A DNA stretch of 64,000 nt from Echinostoma caproni (lineage: Eukaryota; Platyhelminthes; Trematoda; Plagiorchiida; Echinostomatidae), in the NCBI GenBank assembly GCA_900618425.1, contig UZAN01039378.1, positions 180,338 through 244,337 of the forward strand, read 5' to 3'. This document shows, one piece after another, positions 39,768 to 52,137 of this stretch (position 1 is the stretch's first letter; the number at the start of each line of letters is the position of its first letter). The translations under genes were made by a program, and so were the position numbers. The notes beneath the pieces are model-generated. The model did not search any database, was not told the DNA's origin, and worked only from the letters and a program-made list of their open reading frames with translations.

Positions 39768-40648
39768 TCAAATTGTCTGCGTATCATATTTCCTCTGTTC
39801 AGCGAACCACAGAATACACACCAAGGAAAGGGAGAAAATGACCAAAGCAGAACGAGGTCAGATAATTTGATAGTTTTGTTTTACGTTAGATATTCTTGTG
39901 TTAAATGTTGGTTGAAGCGTCGGTTACTGACTTTGAATGTTGATTAATAGTTATAGAACAGCCCAGTGGGCTCAAAGATTACCTTGTCCGAACGCATTGA
40001 CAGATTCTGTGAGTTGGCCGCTTTGATCATCTTCGCTTGAACCATGTAAACAGAAAATAAATTTCATGCGCACCAATTTTAGGTAGATTTAGTCATCTCC
40101 TGTTCAGTGAGTTAAGATTTTGCTCAAATGCAGCCAAATCGACATCCCATTGACCCACATAAAATTGAAACTGCATCTTTCAGTGTTTACCTTTGTTGCA
40201 TACAAACACAGCAACGACTTGGATCTGAGGACCCGGTCGGATAAAGCCGCGATATGTATGCATTTTATAGCTAAGCTGACCTTTTGATTCCGTATTTTTG
40301 CCAATGGTACATGAACAGGCAGATAAAACTTCAGTGTACTGTTTTTTGAAAGTGGTTTCGGGTGACACGTTCCAAGGCTTCCACTTTTGAACCACCACAG
40401 GCACCTGAATTCTAGAGAACAATAAATATTTATTGTTCATTTCAGTTTGTATTGGTCTCTGCAGAGGAGATCAGATTGGTAAATACTGTTGAGAATAAGC
40501 TTGGATTGCAAATTTATTGTATTTCTATTGTGCTGATGTTACCCAGCGGGCCACCAGTTACGTGTATTTCTCCCAGGAAACACTTGATTCCCTCGAACTG
40601 TTTGAATAATTCCGCTGACCAGTTAAAGAATTCTTCTTTGTAGTCCAT
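39768..40648 (-). CDS. Four-exon small gene model, unknown protein
   Basis: Minus-strand exons: 40,648-40,562 (ATG), 40,404-40,191, 40,035-39,983 and 39,794-39,768 (TGA). Phases 0, 1 and 0 match at the junctions, giving 126 residues. Donors AACAAAG-GTAAAC and GACAAG-GTAATC are strong, and the last acceptor follows a long pyrimidine tract. The first donor (CAC-GTAACT) is only fair. The product starts MDYKEEFFNWSAELFKQFEG, then VPVVVQKWKPWNVSPETTFK, a Cys-Ser-Cys stretch and GFIRPGPQIQVVAVFVC, which suggests alternating beta strands, and ends in a basic tail. Alternatively the large second exon joins the exon at 41,037-40,821, whose donor has the same phase, and the 40,648 exon is spurious. No family was recognised. 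Confidence 0.42.
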
Positions 40649-40820
40649 ATTATCAATTCATGACCAAAAAAGTAAGTACACGTTATGGGTTTTACTCTAC
40701 ACAAGAACAGGTTTCCTCATTGGTGTACTAGGTGGTTTGTGTAAGTTAGTCTGCACCTGCTTTGTGGGCATAATGAATTTATGATTGTCTGATTCATAGC
40801 AAACACTACTCAATCATTAC

Positions 40821-41037
40821 AGGTGTGGCAAATCTTGACATGAACTTGGTGTTCTGGATTGAGTGGTGACTAGAATTATATAGACGCTCCGAAAAAGGGC
40901 AATAATTCATTTTGTTAAGCACTAAGACGAAATATGTAGTTTGATTCACTGTGAGTTTCGTTATAGACCGGAAAACAAAATGCAATGGCACAGTCAACTC
41001 AATTGGCACTTCTATATTTAATAAATTGGCGTGTACA
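40821..41037 (-). CDS. Candidate internal exon, beta-rich unknown protein
   Basis: On the minus strand this follows ttcatttttaacctcaag, starts in phase 2, is open for 72 codons, and ends at ACACCT before GTAATG in phase 0. It encodes NIEVPIELTVPLHFVF followed by KLTVNQTTYFVLVLNK and a Ser/Asn-rich end. The V-P-hydrophobic-alternating pattern resembles in style, but not in detail, the VPVVV exon at 40,404. It could be the upstream exon of that gene. No domain name can be given. Confidence 0.35.
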
Positions 41038-41115
41038 CTTGAGGTTAAAAATGAAAATGCATGTTTTAGGAAGTGAAAATTTGATGTTACCCGCCGCGTA
41101 CTCCTCCACATGAGA

Positions 41116-41455
41116 TTAGTAAATCATTTCGGAAAGTGTAAAATCCGTCATTAGGAAATCAACTGAATCCGGTATCATATCATGTGATCCCATCAGTCGC
41201 GTTGTTCTATAAAATTAAAATTGGAATTGACCGGCGTCTTTCCAATTGAACCGGATCTATCACAATACCACATTATTTTAAATAACTCTATGATAGGGGT
41301 TTCACTGTTCTGATTCTTACGTCCACAGACAGATTTTGATTCCACCTGGTCTCAACGATAAATTGATCAAGCAACTTTTGACTTTGCTCTATGTCTTGAG
41401 GATGGTTTGCCGGACGTATCTCGTGAGAAGGGTGAAAGGAATTAGCAAACGTCAT
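41116..41455 (-). CDS. Two further minus-strand exon candidates
   Basis: 41,455-41,321 begins with ATG (MTFANSFHPSHEIRPANHPQ), is open for 45 codons and ends at GTGGAC before the strong donor GTAAGA, so it would suit an initial coding exon. 41,206-41,116 follows an excellent acceptor (ccaattttaattttatag) and encodes RLMGSHDMIPDSVDFLMTDF to a TAA. Their phases do not match each other, so they are not one simple gene, and either could be a chance frame. Both are polar and protein-like. Confidence 0.25.
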
Positions 41456-41924
41456 TCATTTCCATTGCAAACCTTTCTCACATTCCCCGCGAGGTCTATT
41501 TCTCTTGGCGAAACTGGATAATCGCAGAACAATAAACGTAATCATGATCTGTCCTAAATTTAATTTTTTTTTAAATTAAGGTAGATCGAACAGTGACTAA
41601 TCTTGATACTAAGGTTTTCTTTAACTGAATAAACTGGTAGGTATGTATGGGAATGATATCTGGAGGATGGTCAGTCCAAATCAGTGTCATTATACCAGAC
41701 AGTTTGCATCCATCCAATCTCTTTGGAATAAAACTGTTTCCGAAACAATTGCACTGGTTACCCCGGGTATTTGTTTGCCACGGTAGCAAGCAACCGTTTC
41801 AGTTCAGTTTCGGTTTGTACAACCATTATTTATGCACTTTCATGCTACGGTTTTGGCTGTCTATCTGGATGAAGTAAGACAGGAAAGTTGAAAATAGAGT
41901 CGAAGAGAAACTGGGGAATTTCAG
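41456..41924. other. Gap between gene exons and LINE
   Basis: This segment holds open frames on both strands (41,571-41,877) without good splice partners. It may include the 3' UTR of the adjacent minus-strand LINE. Confidence 0.35.
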
Positions 41925-42493
41925 TGGTTTAAAGTTGCAACGAAATTGAGAAGATGCACGAACGCCACTATTTACGACACTCAGCCATATCACTCAGTGT
42001 TTCTAAACATCGGTTACGATTATCTCGAGGACCCCACCCAGGGAGCTTAACGGGACCTATGTGACCCAGATTCCTGGTTAGGGTTTTCATACACTCATGC
42101 TATGTCTTACCTTGACCACTCTTGACTTTCTTCCACACACTACCCGCTTCGGCGAGAATCGATCGCCGTGGTGACATGCATACCTTATACCCCAACCAAC
42201 CTAATATTTTGAGGTCGACCATTTGCTTCAGTGGGAGATCGCGGTAAGCCAAAACTCTGTGCCTAATTTCACCACTGCTCGTACGGCTGCCCCACCAGAT
42301 TCGTGCAATGCTGCTTAGACAGCGGTGTTCAAACACCGACAGTCTATCTTTCTCCTGTTTTCTTAATAGTCGCGGTTCTGCGCCGAACTACCACAGCGTA
42401 CACTCGACCCTTGACAGACATCCGGATGAAGCGACGGCGTTACAGGTGCCTCAAGTTAGCAGAGGCCAACAGAGCCTTCTGTATGCGAGCTGA

Positions 42494-43191
42494 NNNNNNN
42501 NNNNNNNNNNNNNNNNNNNNNNNNNNNNNNNNNNNNNNNNNNNNNNNNNNNNNNNNNNNNNNNNNNNNNNNNNNNNNNNNNNNNNNNNNNNNNNNNNNNN
42601 NNNNNNNNNNNNNNNNNNNNNNNNNNNNNNNNNNNNNNNNNNNNNNNNNNNNNNNNNNNNNNNNNNNNNNNNNNNNNNNNNNNNNNNNNNNNNNNNNNNN
42701 NNNNNNNNNNNNNNNNNNNNNNNNNNNNNNNNNNNNNNNNNNNNNNNNNNNNNNNNNNNNNNNNNNNNNNNNNNNNNNNNNNNNNNNNNNNNNNNNNNNN
42801 NNNNNNNNNNNNNNNNNNNNNNNNNNNNNNNNNNNNNNNNNNNNNNNNNNNNNNNNNNNNNNNNNNNNNNNNNNNNNNNNNNNNNNNNNNNNNNNNNNNN
42901 NNNNNNNNNNNNNNNNNNNNNNNNNNNNNNNNNNNNNNNNNNNNNNNNNNNNNNNNNNNNNNNNNNNNNNNNNNNNNNNNNNNNNNNNNNNNNNNNNNNN
43001 NNNNNNNNNNNNNNNNNNNNNNNNNNNNNNNNNNNNNNNNNNNNNNNNNNNNNNNNNNNNNNNNNNNNNNNNNNNNNNNNNNNNNNNNNNNNNNNNNNNN
43101 NNNNNNNNNNNNNNNNNNNNNNNNNNNNNNNNNNNNNNNNNNNNNNNNNNNNNNNNNNNNNNNNNNNNNNNNNNNNNNNNNNNNNNNNNNN
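42494..43191. other. Assembly gap (698 N) within the LINE
   Basis: A run of N sits where the reverse transcriptase core of the surrounding LINE should be, probably because of repeat-induced assembly failure. Confidence 0.99.
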
Positions 43192-44458
43192 AGGAGAGAT
43201 AGGGCAATTCGGAAGAACACCATATTCCGTGTGCTATTCGAATCCTTAATTACCTCACCTACGCCAATTTTCCTGCTACCAGTATTTTTAATTAGACGGG
43301 AAATATTGCCACTATTACAAATAGCCGAAGCTTTCTCTATCTCTTTACACTTTTCTACCAACCATTTCTTCTTGTCATTGCTCAGACTTTTGATGAGCTG
43401 GTGTTTGAGGGATTTGCGCGCTGTCGTATGTGGCATCCGGAGGAACGGTTCTGTGGGCGTCCAGCAGGGCAGCCGGGGCCGACGAGATACACCGTTTGTG
43501 TTTTGAGCCTGCCTCAAGGTCCTACTTTGCTTTATCGCTAATTGCGTAGCTTCCTTGATTTGCTTTCAATATTCATTGAGTCCTTCGGCTGGTGATTAGA
43601 CTGAGAAGCGATCGGAGAGCTTTACTTGAAAGGTAGATCTGAAGCACTCACGGACGCTGTATCGTAGGTATCCGTTGTCGGTGGATTTTTTACGGTTGTT
43701 TGCCAGGCGTACGGAGATTTCGGCTCGTAACAAGGGGTGGTATGTATCCACAGGTGTTGATCAGTAACAGCGTCAGTCCTGAATCGACTCCCTCCATCGG
43801 TAACTGCTGGCGATGTGGTCCATCTGGGTCAAGCGCAGTGAAGAGATTGGCGGTTTTCGTGTAAAGGGTGTCGTTTCTTGTGCGAGAAGTTCGTGTTTGA
43901 CGGTAAAAATTCATGGTCCGCACAGAGTTGAAGTAGGCTATCTCTGTTGTCCTTCCGGTTGGCTAAAATTGCATTTTAACCGCCAGGATGCCTTTCTGAT
44001 CCGTCCAGGGATCCCAGTTGAGCATTGAAGTCCCCGGCGACCACTACGACGTACGTTGATCAAAAACTTTGGAGTAATTGAGAAAGATCCTTGTAGAATT
44101 CGTCCTTGATTTCAAATTGTTGATCGGTGGTTCGTTGATTGTCGGTCCGCTATTCGGGGTCTGCCCTTAGTCCCATACACCCGAGGAGACAAACGCAACG
44201 TGGACGGGACAGCACCTTATTGGCTGGGGGCTGCCCAGCTTTAGATGGAGGGGAGAGCTGTTCAATGAAGTGCGAAGACTTCTCCCCCCGTTGAGAGGAA
44301 GCCCAAGGTACTCCCTCCTACTTCCATTCAGGGGAGGTTTTTCGACCGGTAAACCGCTCCTCACAGTGTTTATTTGCTGGAGTGACCTCTCCAGGGGTGA
44401 GTGTGGATAAAAGAAGGAAGCCAGGAGATGACCAAGCGGCTGGCTTTGTGAAACCGAG

Positions 44459-44492
44459 CTTCGTCTGGCCTTTACGCGTTGACCAGACGAAG
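44459..44492. repeat. Perfect inverted repeat (10-bp stem)
   Basis: CTTCGTCTGG (44,459-44,468) and CCAGACGAAG (44,483-44,492) form a 10-bp perfect stem with a 14-nt loop, at the putative 5' edge of the RTE-like LINE. Confidence 0.75.
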
Positions 44493-44500
44493 AGGACAGA

Positions 44501-46329
44501 GTTGAGCTAGCCGAACAAATGAATTTGACAATGTTGGCGGTCTTCAGTTCTAGAATCTATGAGTCTGTGGGATGACAAAGGTCAAATGGAACAACGGCAG
44601 AGAAATTTTAATTGACCAGTCAGATATCTGTACTATGATCACCTTATGTAACTGCATGATGAGACGCAGAATTGTTTTTGCGACCACAGTTTTTTGCATT
44701 GTTTATGAGAACAGTTCAGGAATGAGGAATAAACAATGCGCCAAACCGGGAGGTGGGTGGGAAGTTATTACGAATTCCAAGACACCAACAGTTTGCGACA
44801 ATTTTGTGTGGAAACATTCGAGATGAGTTGGGTAAGTGTCTCCACTCTAGGAAAACTTTGATTGAGGCTACCACAAGATACATTGAGTGATAAGCGCAAT
44901 CAGCACCAAAGATAGGGTTTAATCACTAGAATAACTGTGTATCAAACCTAGTAGTTTCAATGATGACGTAAACTATTGAGGTTCACAGTTAAAGTCAAAC
45001 CTCAATAGTGTGAACACCTATGCGTACGAACTAAAAGTTAAGTTGCAGCTTTTTGTGAGATTCAAAAGCAAGAACTTTCATGTTTTTAACGTCTGAATGC
45101 CTGATTTGTCATGCAGTAATGTTGCCTAACAACCGCTGGCACCTTCCTAGTAAGACAAACCTAATTGTACATAACCCTCGACGGATGCTAATTTCTCCAC
45201 GTTGTGACGGTATTTGAAACAATGCGGCCACGCTTTGATGGAAATGACAACCAGTTTACTAACGTAGAACAGAGAACTATTCTTGAGAATTGCACTGGAG
45301 AAAAGACTGATCATCCATTGCGCTAGAAGAAACCAAAGCCTCGTCATCATGTAGTCGATCAGTAAGGTTACAATCCTGCCGGAAAAACGCTTTTGATTTA
45401 TGTTCTCTCAACCATCACCATGATTTCGAGATAAAATCAGAACCTGATTAACCAATACTTGTTTGCACGAAGATGCTCGGTCACGACAAGCTCGATGTAT
45501 TGTTTCGGTATGGCGACTCCCTTTGTAAAAGTTAGTTCTTGATTCCGTTTTCCGCCACGATGTTCCAATGAATGGAAGAATAGGTTGCAACACGATTAAA
45601 TGACTTGCAGAAAAGGGCAACCTCATTGTAAGTAAGCTCGTACAAGGACCGGTCAAGGTGATAGAAATGATTCACAGTGTTCACATTACAAGTACGTACG
45701 CATTTATTTCAGTCGTGACTTACTCAATTCGGTCACCGGTCCGCCTCTGTCATCTCTCACAATTAGCATAGGGAGGCGGTTTGAAGCCACGGACATATAT
45801 CTATGTGCACAGTATGTGTCTCAATTTCACAGCCTTTATTTTCCAGTTCGAATAAGTCTGTATAGGTCGATTTCACCCTCTTAGATAGTCTGTGTTCTAT
45901 CCCTCGCGGTCCTCTCGCCTCATAGAGCCAGGAAACCGGGCTGAATGAGTAACCGACATAAGGATATAGGCTATCGTAATGCACGAAGCCTTCATGTATT
46001 GCCGTGGCGACAGTAAACATATTCTTATGTCAGTCACAAAACCCATTTTTTGAACCTATTTGTTGATTTCACCCGTTTTTCGGTTAAAGTCAACTATGGT
46101 GCACTGAAACAGATTGAGGATGAAAAATGGCCAACTTTCTGTGGGATCAATCTCATCACATGTGGGGTAATGATTCAATGCAACAGGTCCGAATATCCCG
46201 TGTAAAGACGCAATGAAACGCAAACAATTACAAATCAAATTTAGAAAAATATTTTCCGGATAAAATATGTATAGATTAGTTCTTTTAGTTTCAACCATTG
46301 TGAGCCATGACTTGGAGATAAACACTGTT
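44501..46329. other. Spacer between two LINEs
   Basis: No supported gene. A GC-richer segment at 45,660-46,020 may belong to an unidentified repeat. 46,056-46,329 may be the 3' UTR of the CR1-like LINE next to it. Confidence 0.4.
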
Positions 46330-48993
46330 CTCGTCTTGTGAAATTCTGTGAAAATTTTCTCCTTGTTAATAGGTAGACGTGCTATATATGGCAAAACAGA
46401 ATTGTGATAAGAGGAGGTACGTGCAAATAAAAGCTTAAATCTTGAGCGTGTGAATGATGTAGATACAGCTTTTGAAAAATTGTTGTGCAATAGGTGGTGA
46501 GTGTCTGAGAGTATTTTGGCAGTGAAATTTTCTCATTCTTGTAGGTGTCTATCTATGATAGAACCCACGAGTCTATGTCTAACGATGCCGCTACATTTAG
46601 AGATGTGTTGCAGATATCTCACTAGTAAATAGAAGTATTTGTTCAACACACCGGGAAAAAACACTAGGGAGCAATACAGTCAGTGGAGGAGCACGCATGC
46701 ATTCACAAACTTAAAAATCACCTTGTGGAGGACAGAATGTATTCTCAATTAAGGTGAGAAATATGAAAGCTTTCTAACTTCACAGAATGTGTTTTGAACA
46801 TGCAGTGACCACGATAAATTGTGTGATAATGTGACGCCAAGGTATTTTTTCACTGCTGATTTCGGTACGGGTTCGTGATTGGCAGAGAGAGTGGGGAACC
46901 TATCGGTGATGGCTGAGTATTGTACATCAGCCAAGAAGAAAAACACATCTTGACATGTAGAGGCATTCAATGAGAGGGAATGGGACAAGAAACAAGTAAT
47001 AACGTCGTTTGGCTTGCTTTGAATTGCTGAAGCCTCCTCATGGGTGGATGCTTTGCAACCTAAAACAATTTCACCTGCGTATTTACAGCCCATGGATGCA
47101 GGAGGAATGGGAAATTGTTGGATATACATTAAAAAGAAAAATGGGGANTACGTTTGGATTAATACCACTTTCCGTTAGCAAGTTGAGCAATACCGATCGA
47201 TTACGACTGCCAAAAGCCTTTTTGTAGTCTAAGAACACCATTCTGACGGTTTTACATTTCTTATCTAGTACCGAAATTATTGAATGAAAGGTATGCATTG
47301 GGATTAAGTGTTGAGCGCAAAGAACGATATGCAAATTGATATGTCATCTTCGGCAGACTTAGTGACAACCCACGGTATCAAGCATCTCTCAAATAATTTG
47401 AGAATGACTGACGTGCAGGCGATAGGACGATACTTCTCAGGTTCCTCTTTTGGAACAAGATTTATCTAGGCTCGTATCCAAATATCAGGAGTTTTTCCGC
47501 TTATCAAACAGTCATTGAATATTTTGGACAATGGGATAGAAAGAGTATCCGCACATACCTTGAGTACAAAGGGTGATAGTTCATCCGGACCAGGTGCTGT
47601 ATTCATCTTTGTGTTTCAATAGCTGTTGAAAGACCTTGGCAGGTTTGGTAGTTGGTTTTGGCGTAGAGCTGACCAAGTCTGGCAGGACAGTGCACTGTGA
47701 AACTGGACTAAACTCGGAATTTAGTCTTTCAACGTCGAAAGTTTCCATTTTGTGTTTATAGGTACTGTCACCTAACTCTCCACATGCCACGACAACTAGA
47801 GTTTTCCAGAATTGCGCCGATGCACAATTTATTCAACCGATTTATTTCAGCCTTGATCGAAATTGTAAGTCTCTTGACATGGTTTCTTTGTCCCTGTTTA
47901 TAGGCCTGTTCTTTCCGCCTGCGTAGCTGTTTTATTAGTGGTGATCAATATCTGTCTTTATGGATGAAGACCGTTTTGAAAGGGCAACACCGGTTAAAAC
48001 AGAAATTGAGATAGTCTGTAAGATGTTCACAGAGGACAGAAGGGTTCGGATCGGGAAACACCGAAAAATCCGTGGGGGCAATCAGGGATCTTAGCCTTTC
48101 TAGGTTCTCCGATGCACAGTTTCTTTGACTCCCTATCTTGGAAAGCCTTCTTAAAACATGTACCGGTTAGTTCAATTGTATAAATTTGGCAATAATTTTA
48201 AGATACAATGAGCTGAATTGCTAAGAGGAGCGCATTTCTGGACTTCATAAAATTGCCGTATATTTGTAGCAATGAAATCTAGTTGTGAATTGAGTCTGGT
48301 AAGAAAATGCATACCTAGCATGGTGAGGAAAGTTACGTCATCATCAACAAATACAAACAAAAATTCGCTTGTTGTGGATGTAATGAAGATAGAAAAAATG
48401 GTAGAAAAGCTATTTATGTCAGCAGCTGATATTGTGGATGACAGGTAAAAGTTTCCAAGAAATATGGAACGAAACCCACTCAAGAAAAATGGGGCTTACA
48501 TTCGATAACGTCACAAATTATTCTATGCATTCAGTGTTCGTGGATAACGGTAGTTGATTTATTCTAGTTGCCGCTAACGTAACTTGCAACACCTCCGCCT
48601 CGTTTACGGACACTTGTGGGACTGATAACCCGATGCAATGAATATCCATCCATTTGTACTATTTTATTAGGGATTTCTTTGTTCAGCTGCGATTCCTGTA
48701 GAATAATAATCCCTAGATTTTTATACTCCTTTTTCAGTGTGGTCTGCTACCTCCTCACCTTTTCCCAATAGAGAACGAATGTTGCTTGTTAAAATGAGAG
48801 GAATTTGCATTTGATTGGTAATGCGCTGTCTGAGACCGATTTGCCAACCTGCGCGGTTTTTTCTCCCTCTGCCGCCTTGTATTTTGATCATTTTCTTGAA
48901 CTTATTTCTCACATTGTTGGAATATTTCACAAAAGGTATAGTTCGCGCGTTAACACACAAATATTTCATTAGGATGCTCGTGTAGGATGACAT
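46330..48993 (-). mobile_element. Decayed CR1/Jockey-like non-LTR retrotransposon
   Basis: On the minus strand the ORF2 parts appear in order. IPLILTSNIRSLLGKGEEVA (about 48,810) is the endonuclease start. LDFIATNIRQFYEVQKCAPL with SNSAHCILKLLPNLYN (48,280-48,180) is a later endonuclease block. KQLRRRKEQAYKQGQRN lies near 47,910, and WSGPDELSPFVLKVCADTLS spans about 47,590-47,530. VRMVFLDYKKAFGSRNRSVL (about 47,245) is the RT block with the first catalytic Asp. CKYAGEIVLGCKASTHEEAS (about 47,080) is where YADD is expected, and it reads YAGE. KKYLGVTLSHNLSWSLHVQN (about 46,840) follows, then the C-terminal end with LLHNNFSKAVSTSFTRSRFK (46,490-46,430). Many frameshifts, stops and the lost YADD aspartates make it inactive. 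One ambiguous base lies at 47,148. Clade assignment (CR1 or Jockey) is by style only. Confidence 0.87.
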
Positions 48994-51900
48994 TTATTGT
49001 CCACAAAATTGAGAATGATGCAATTTGATAACGAATAAATCCACAAAAAGTTGTAAATATAATTTTTGAGCTAAATGATGCCGCCAAGTTCAAAGGCCCC
49101 GCTACAATCTCAATAAATTTAGCAGCAGAAGACGTTTTTTACTGAAACTTATGTAACATGCTGTTTGGAAAAATAAACTAGTTTAGCATACATTTTGAAG
49201 TTAGTGTTGCCGCATCAAGAGCAAAACTTTGGTAGTCCGTAGTAATTGATAAACGTTCCGTAATGATGCATCATGTCGTCTCGACCAGCTCCCCAGCTGT
49301 AANAACTGTGAAACACCGTGTGAAGCAAGTTTTGGAAACTTCTATTCCGCACACTGGAGTGACACCTTCTGCAGATGATGGGACGAAATGGTGATCAAAT
49401 TGTAGCCATTTGATTGAATACTTCCCTTTACCAGAAATTTTTTTCAGTGTATTTTCAGTAAAAGGAAGTAAAAGTTCATTAAGAATAATAAAAAGCTAGA
49501 AGTTATTTCTAACATCAAATTCAAACACCACAATTCGTAAGTTAAATTTCATCCAACCTCGTATCCTCAGAACCATGTTGTGATCTGCACGCAGCTCGGG
49601 TATCTATTGAACAGAAAATACCAAAGTGATTCCTGTCAGAAATCTGTACATCAGCGCAAGAATCTACGCCATAATCGATTAACTGGACGAACTCTTCAGT
49701 AAGGCGTGAGAAAATTGCGGAACGCACCCGTCATTTCGCATATATCACGAGATGAAACGCGTGGAAGATTTAAGGCCAAATAGCCACCAGATGACCCGTT
49801 GATAAACTGACTTAAATGAGCAAAGTTCATAGTGGTGAAATCTTTTCTTCGTGTGATTTTTTCTGGATTTCTGAAAAAAATGACTGAACAATGTTCTGAT
49901 TATTTTACAAGTTCTAAATCATCTAAAATGGGACTGAACGTTGGGGGAGGTTAATTTTGCCACGGGGTGTTTAGATGTGTGGTTCTCAAATGATCCAGCA
50001 TTTGTTGATTTACTACCGTTTTCTTAAAACAACATATCTGAAATGCGAGTTCTTTTGGCTTTAAAACAAGCGGTAAACTTTTGAGAAATACCACCCCAAT
50101 AGAATTCCACTGATTATGCCATTAATGGTCTAGGCTGCGACCGACCATACTTTCAACTGTGTCTACGCACTGTTTAGGCTGTGATTAGGCTATTGATTGA
50201 CCAGTTCGCGATTCGATTTACTCGAATTCCCGAGGTCAATTAACATCGCGTTTATTGATTCGCCACCCTAGGTGGATCAATCAAGAAACAACTAGTACTG
50301 ATGTGGAGCATTTATTTCCTGAATGAAAATAACCTGTTCAATAACTGGTGAGTACCGACCACAATACCAGTTATATTGTGAGGCTTCCAATAGAATGCGA
50401 ATGGTGTAGTCACATGACGTTGAAATAGTATATATGCAATGGGTGTGCAATATGCAAAGCGATGTCATATACCCCATAAAGTAAGCTTCATGCCTTTGGA
50501 ACATGCAATGAATGTTGAAGACGATCTCTGGGAGACTGCACACCATTTTTATAGTTTTCGGAAACCGACGACGGCAATCGAAATGGGGATGACGACGAAA
50601 ATCATTTGCTGCCACTAACTGTTACGGTTTTCCGTGGCTAAAACATACAAATTTGTTATGGTTGATTTGTCATTGGGAATCAAGCTGTTACTCCTAAAAA
50701 TCTTTGAAAACAATGCACAACTATTTCTCCGTTCTATTAGAATCCGTTGGTATTCTAAATTGGTCACGAGCCGTTTCTACCGCGATATGTTCCCCACTTG
50801 AGCTATCCTAGCAGGCTCAGCAGCTTCCTTGGTACAAAACATAGACCGCAGTCTTCCCTCATTGTGATTTAAAAACCGGACTATGAGGAACAACTATAAT
50901 CAGGACAAAACTGATCATATAATGTCTCAGGCGTGGAGTTCATAGCTGGTTCCCCCAGAGCATCTTTTGTTTTCTGACGAAGGGAAAAGTCCTTTCCGAA
51001 TTATGAAAGACAAACCTGCTAGTTGCTGGTTGATAGCTGCTTTGGATGGTCATGCCTAGGAAAACCGAAACATCCTTTCCATAACGCACTTCACTACTCT
51101 CCCCTTTTTATTTGATCGAGAATGGCTAAAAGGTCAGAATAGACAGCAAAACCGAATGCGGTTTATCAATCATTGAATGTCCATTTCACAGGAAGTAAAC
51201 CGTACGCCCCTTTAGACGTAACTGTGCAATCTGAGGCTGAGTATTGGACATTGCTGACTGAAACAGAATGGCAAAAGTAGCAAGTTTGATACCCTTGTCA
51301 AAAGACAACGCAATAGTGTTCCCTCTAGATAAGATACAGAAGAATGAGGAAATATATTGATGGACAATAACACTACTACACCAGATACTTTGAGCAAGAT
51401 TGATCAGATCTCAATCTTAAATTAGAATGCTTGTGAAGGATATGAATTTTCTATTGCATATATCCTAAAACGTAAATTTGATTCAGGCTCCCGTTAATCA
51501 AAGAAGAGTTATACATGTTTCCGGATGAGCCTTAGTGAGATTCGCTTGTCAATGTTGGACTCGCGGGGCTCGCATGAGTTATTCTGTGGTGTCTATTTAT
51601 CGTTCTCGACGGATAAACAATTGATTTTAGTTTTCCGTTTACTTCTCATCCGGTAAATTTTTAGTGGATAGACCATGGCTTAGAATCCAATCCTTCTGCC
51701 TTTTTGGTGTATTTTATTTCATGTACTCCACCTCCTGCGTGTATGTGACCATCGGGGTACAAGTTCCCTAGTTGTTCGTGTTCTCTCGCTTGCTGTGTCA
51801 GCTACTGCAGTTACATTTTGAACAATTTTGAACAGCGTTACACACATATGGTGTAGGTCTAGCCAGTGTTGTGCAGCAATTATCACTGAAAAAATTCCCA

Positions 51901-52137
51901 ATTGTAACTCTGTAATTTCGCAAACAGTTATACACGGCTAGACGTAAAGTTCAAGTGAGAGGTTTGTATGCCATTCTTCTGGATAACCAGGAGATTCCAT
52001 AACGGTAAGTGAGGGACCGTCGTACAGATATCTTCTTTTCCTCGACTAGACTTGAACTTTATCAGTAGTTGCAATGCATTTCCTGGGTCATTACGTGCTG
52101 TTTCAGTGCTCTGAGTGATTTGTCATCACTTTTCGAG
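48994..52137. other. No supported gene
   Basis: AT-rich DNA with one ambiguous base at 49,303. Possible 5' sequence of the LINE lies next to 48,993. Short frames on the minus strand (49,542, 50,292, 51,212, 51,719) lack boundaries or motifs. Confidence 0.45.

Larger units (their letters stand above)
41925..44500 (-). mobile_element. Decayed RTE-like non-LTR retrotransposon (LINE)
   Basis: Reading the minus strand from high to low coordinates gives parts of an endonuclease/reverse-transcriptase ORF in the expected order. Around 44,000 is VVVAGDFNAQLGSLDGSERH (apurinic-type endonuclease). Near 43,880-43,720 comes a TNFSHKKRHPL stretch and then a TDAVTDQH-type block. At 43,450-43,231 is the linker KSLKHQLIKSLSNDKKKW ending NTGSRKIGVGEVI. 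After the assembly gap come ANLRHL and IRMSVKGRVYAVVVR, then CLSSIARIWWGSRTSSGEIR (42,330-42,270) and finally VKLPGWGPRDNRNRCLETLS with WRSC (42,050-41,940). Frameshifts and stops occur throughout, so the copy is dead. The catalytic RT core falls in the gap. Sequence style matches trematode RTE-type LINEs. 44,170-44,500 looks like untranslated 5' sequence joined by a deletion. Confidence 0.85.

Noticed and set aside
45408..45656. Minus-strand frame with LPFIGTSWRKTESRTNFYKG, slightly like a Penelope RT block
   Set aside because: Only scattered residues agree, no neighbouring motif supports it, and two other frames are equally broken.
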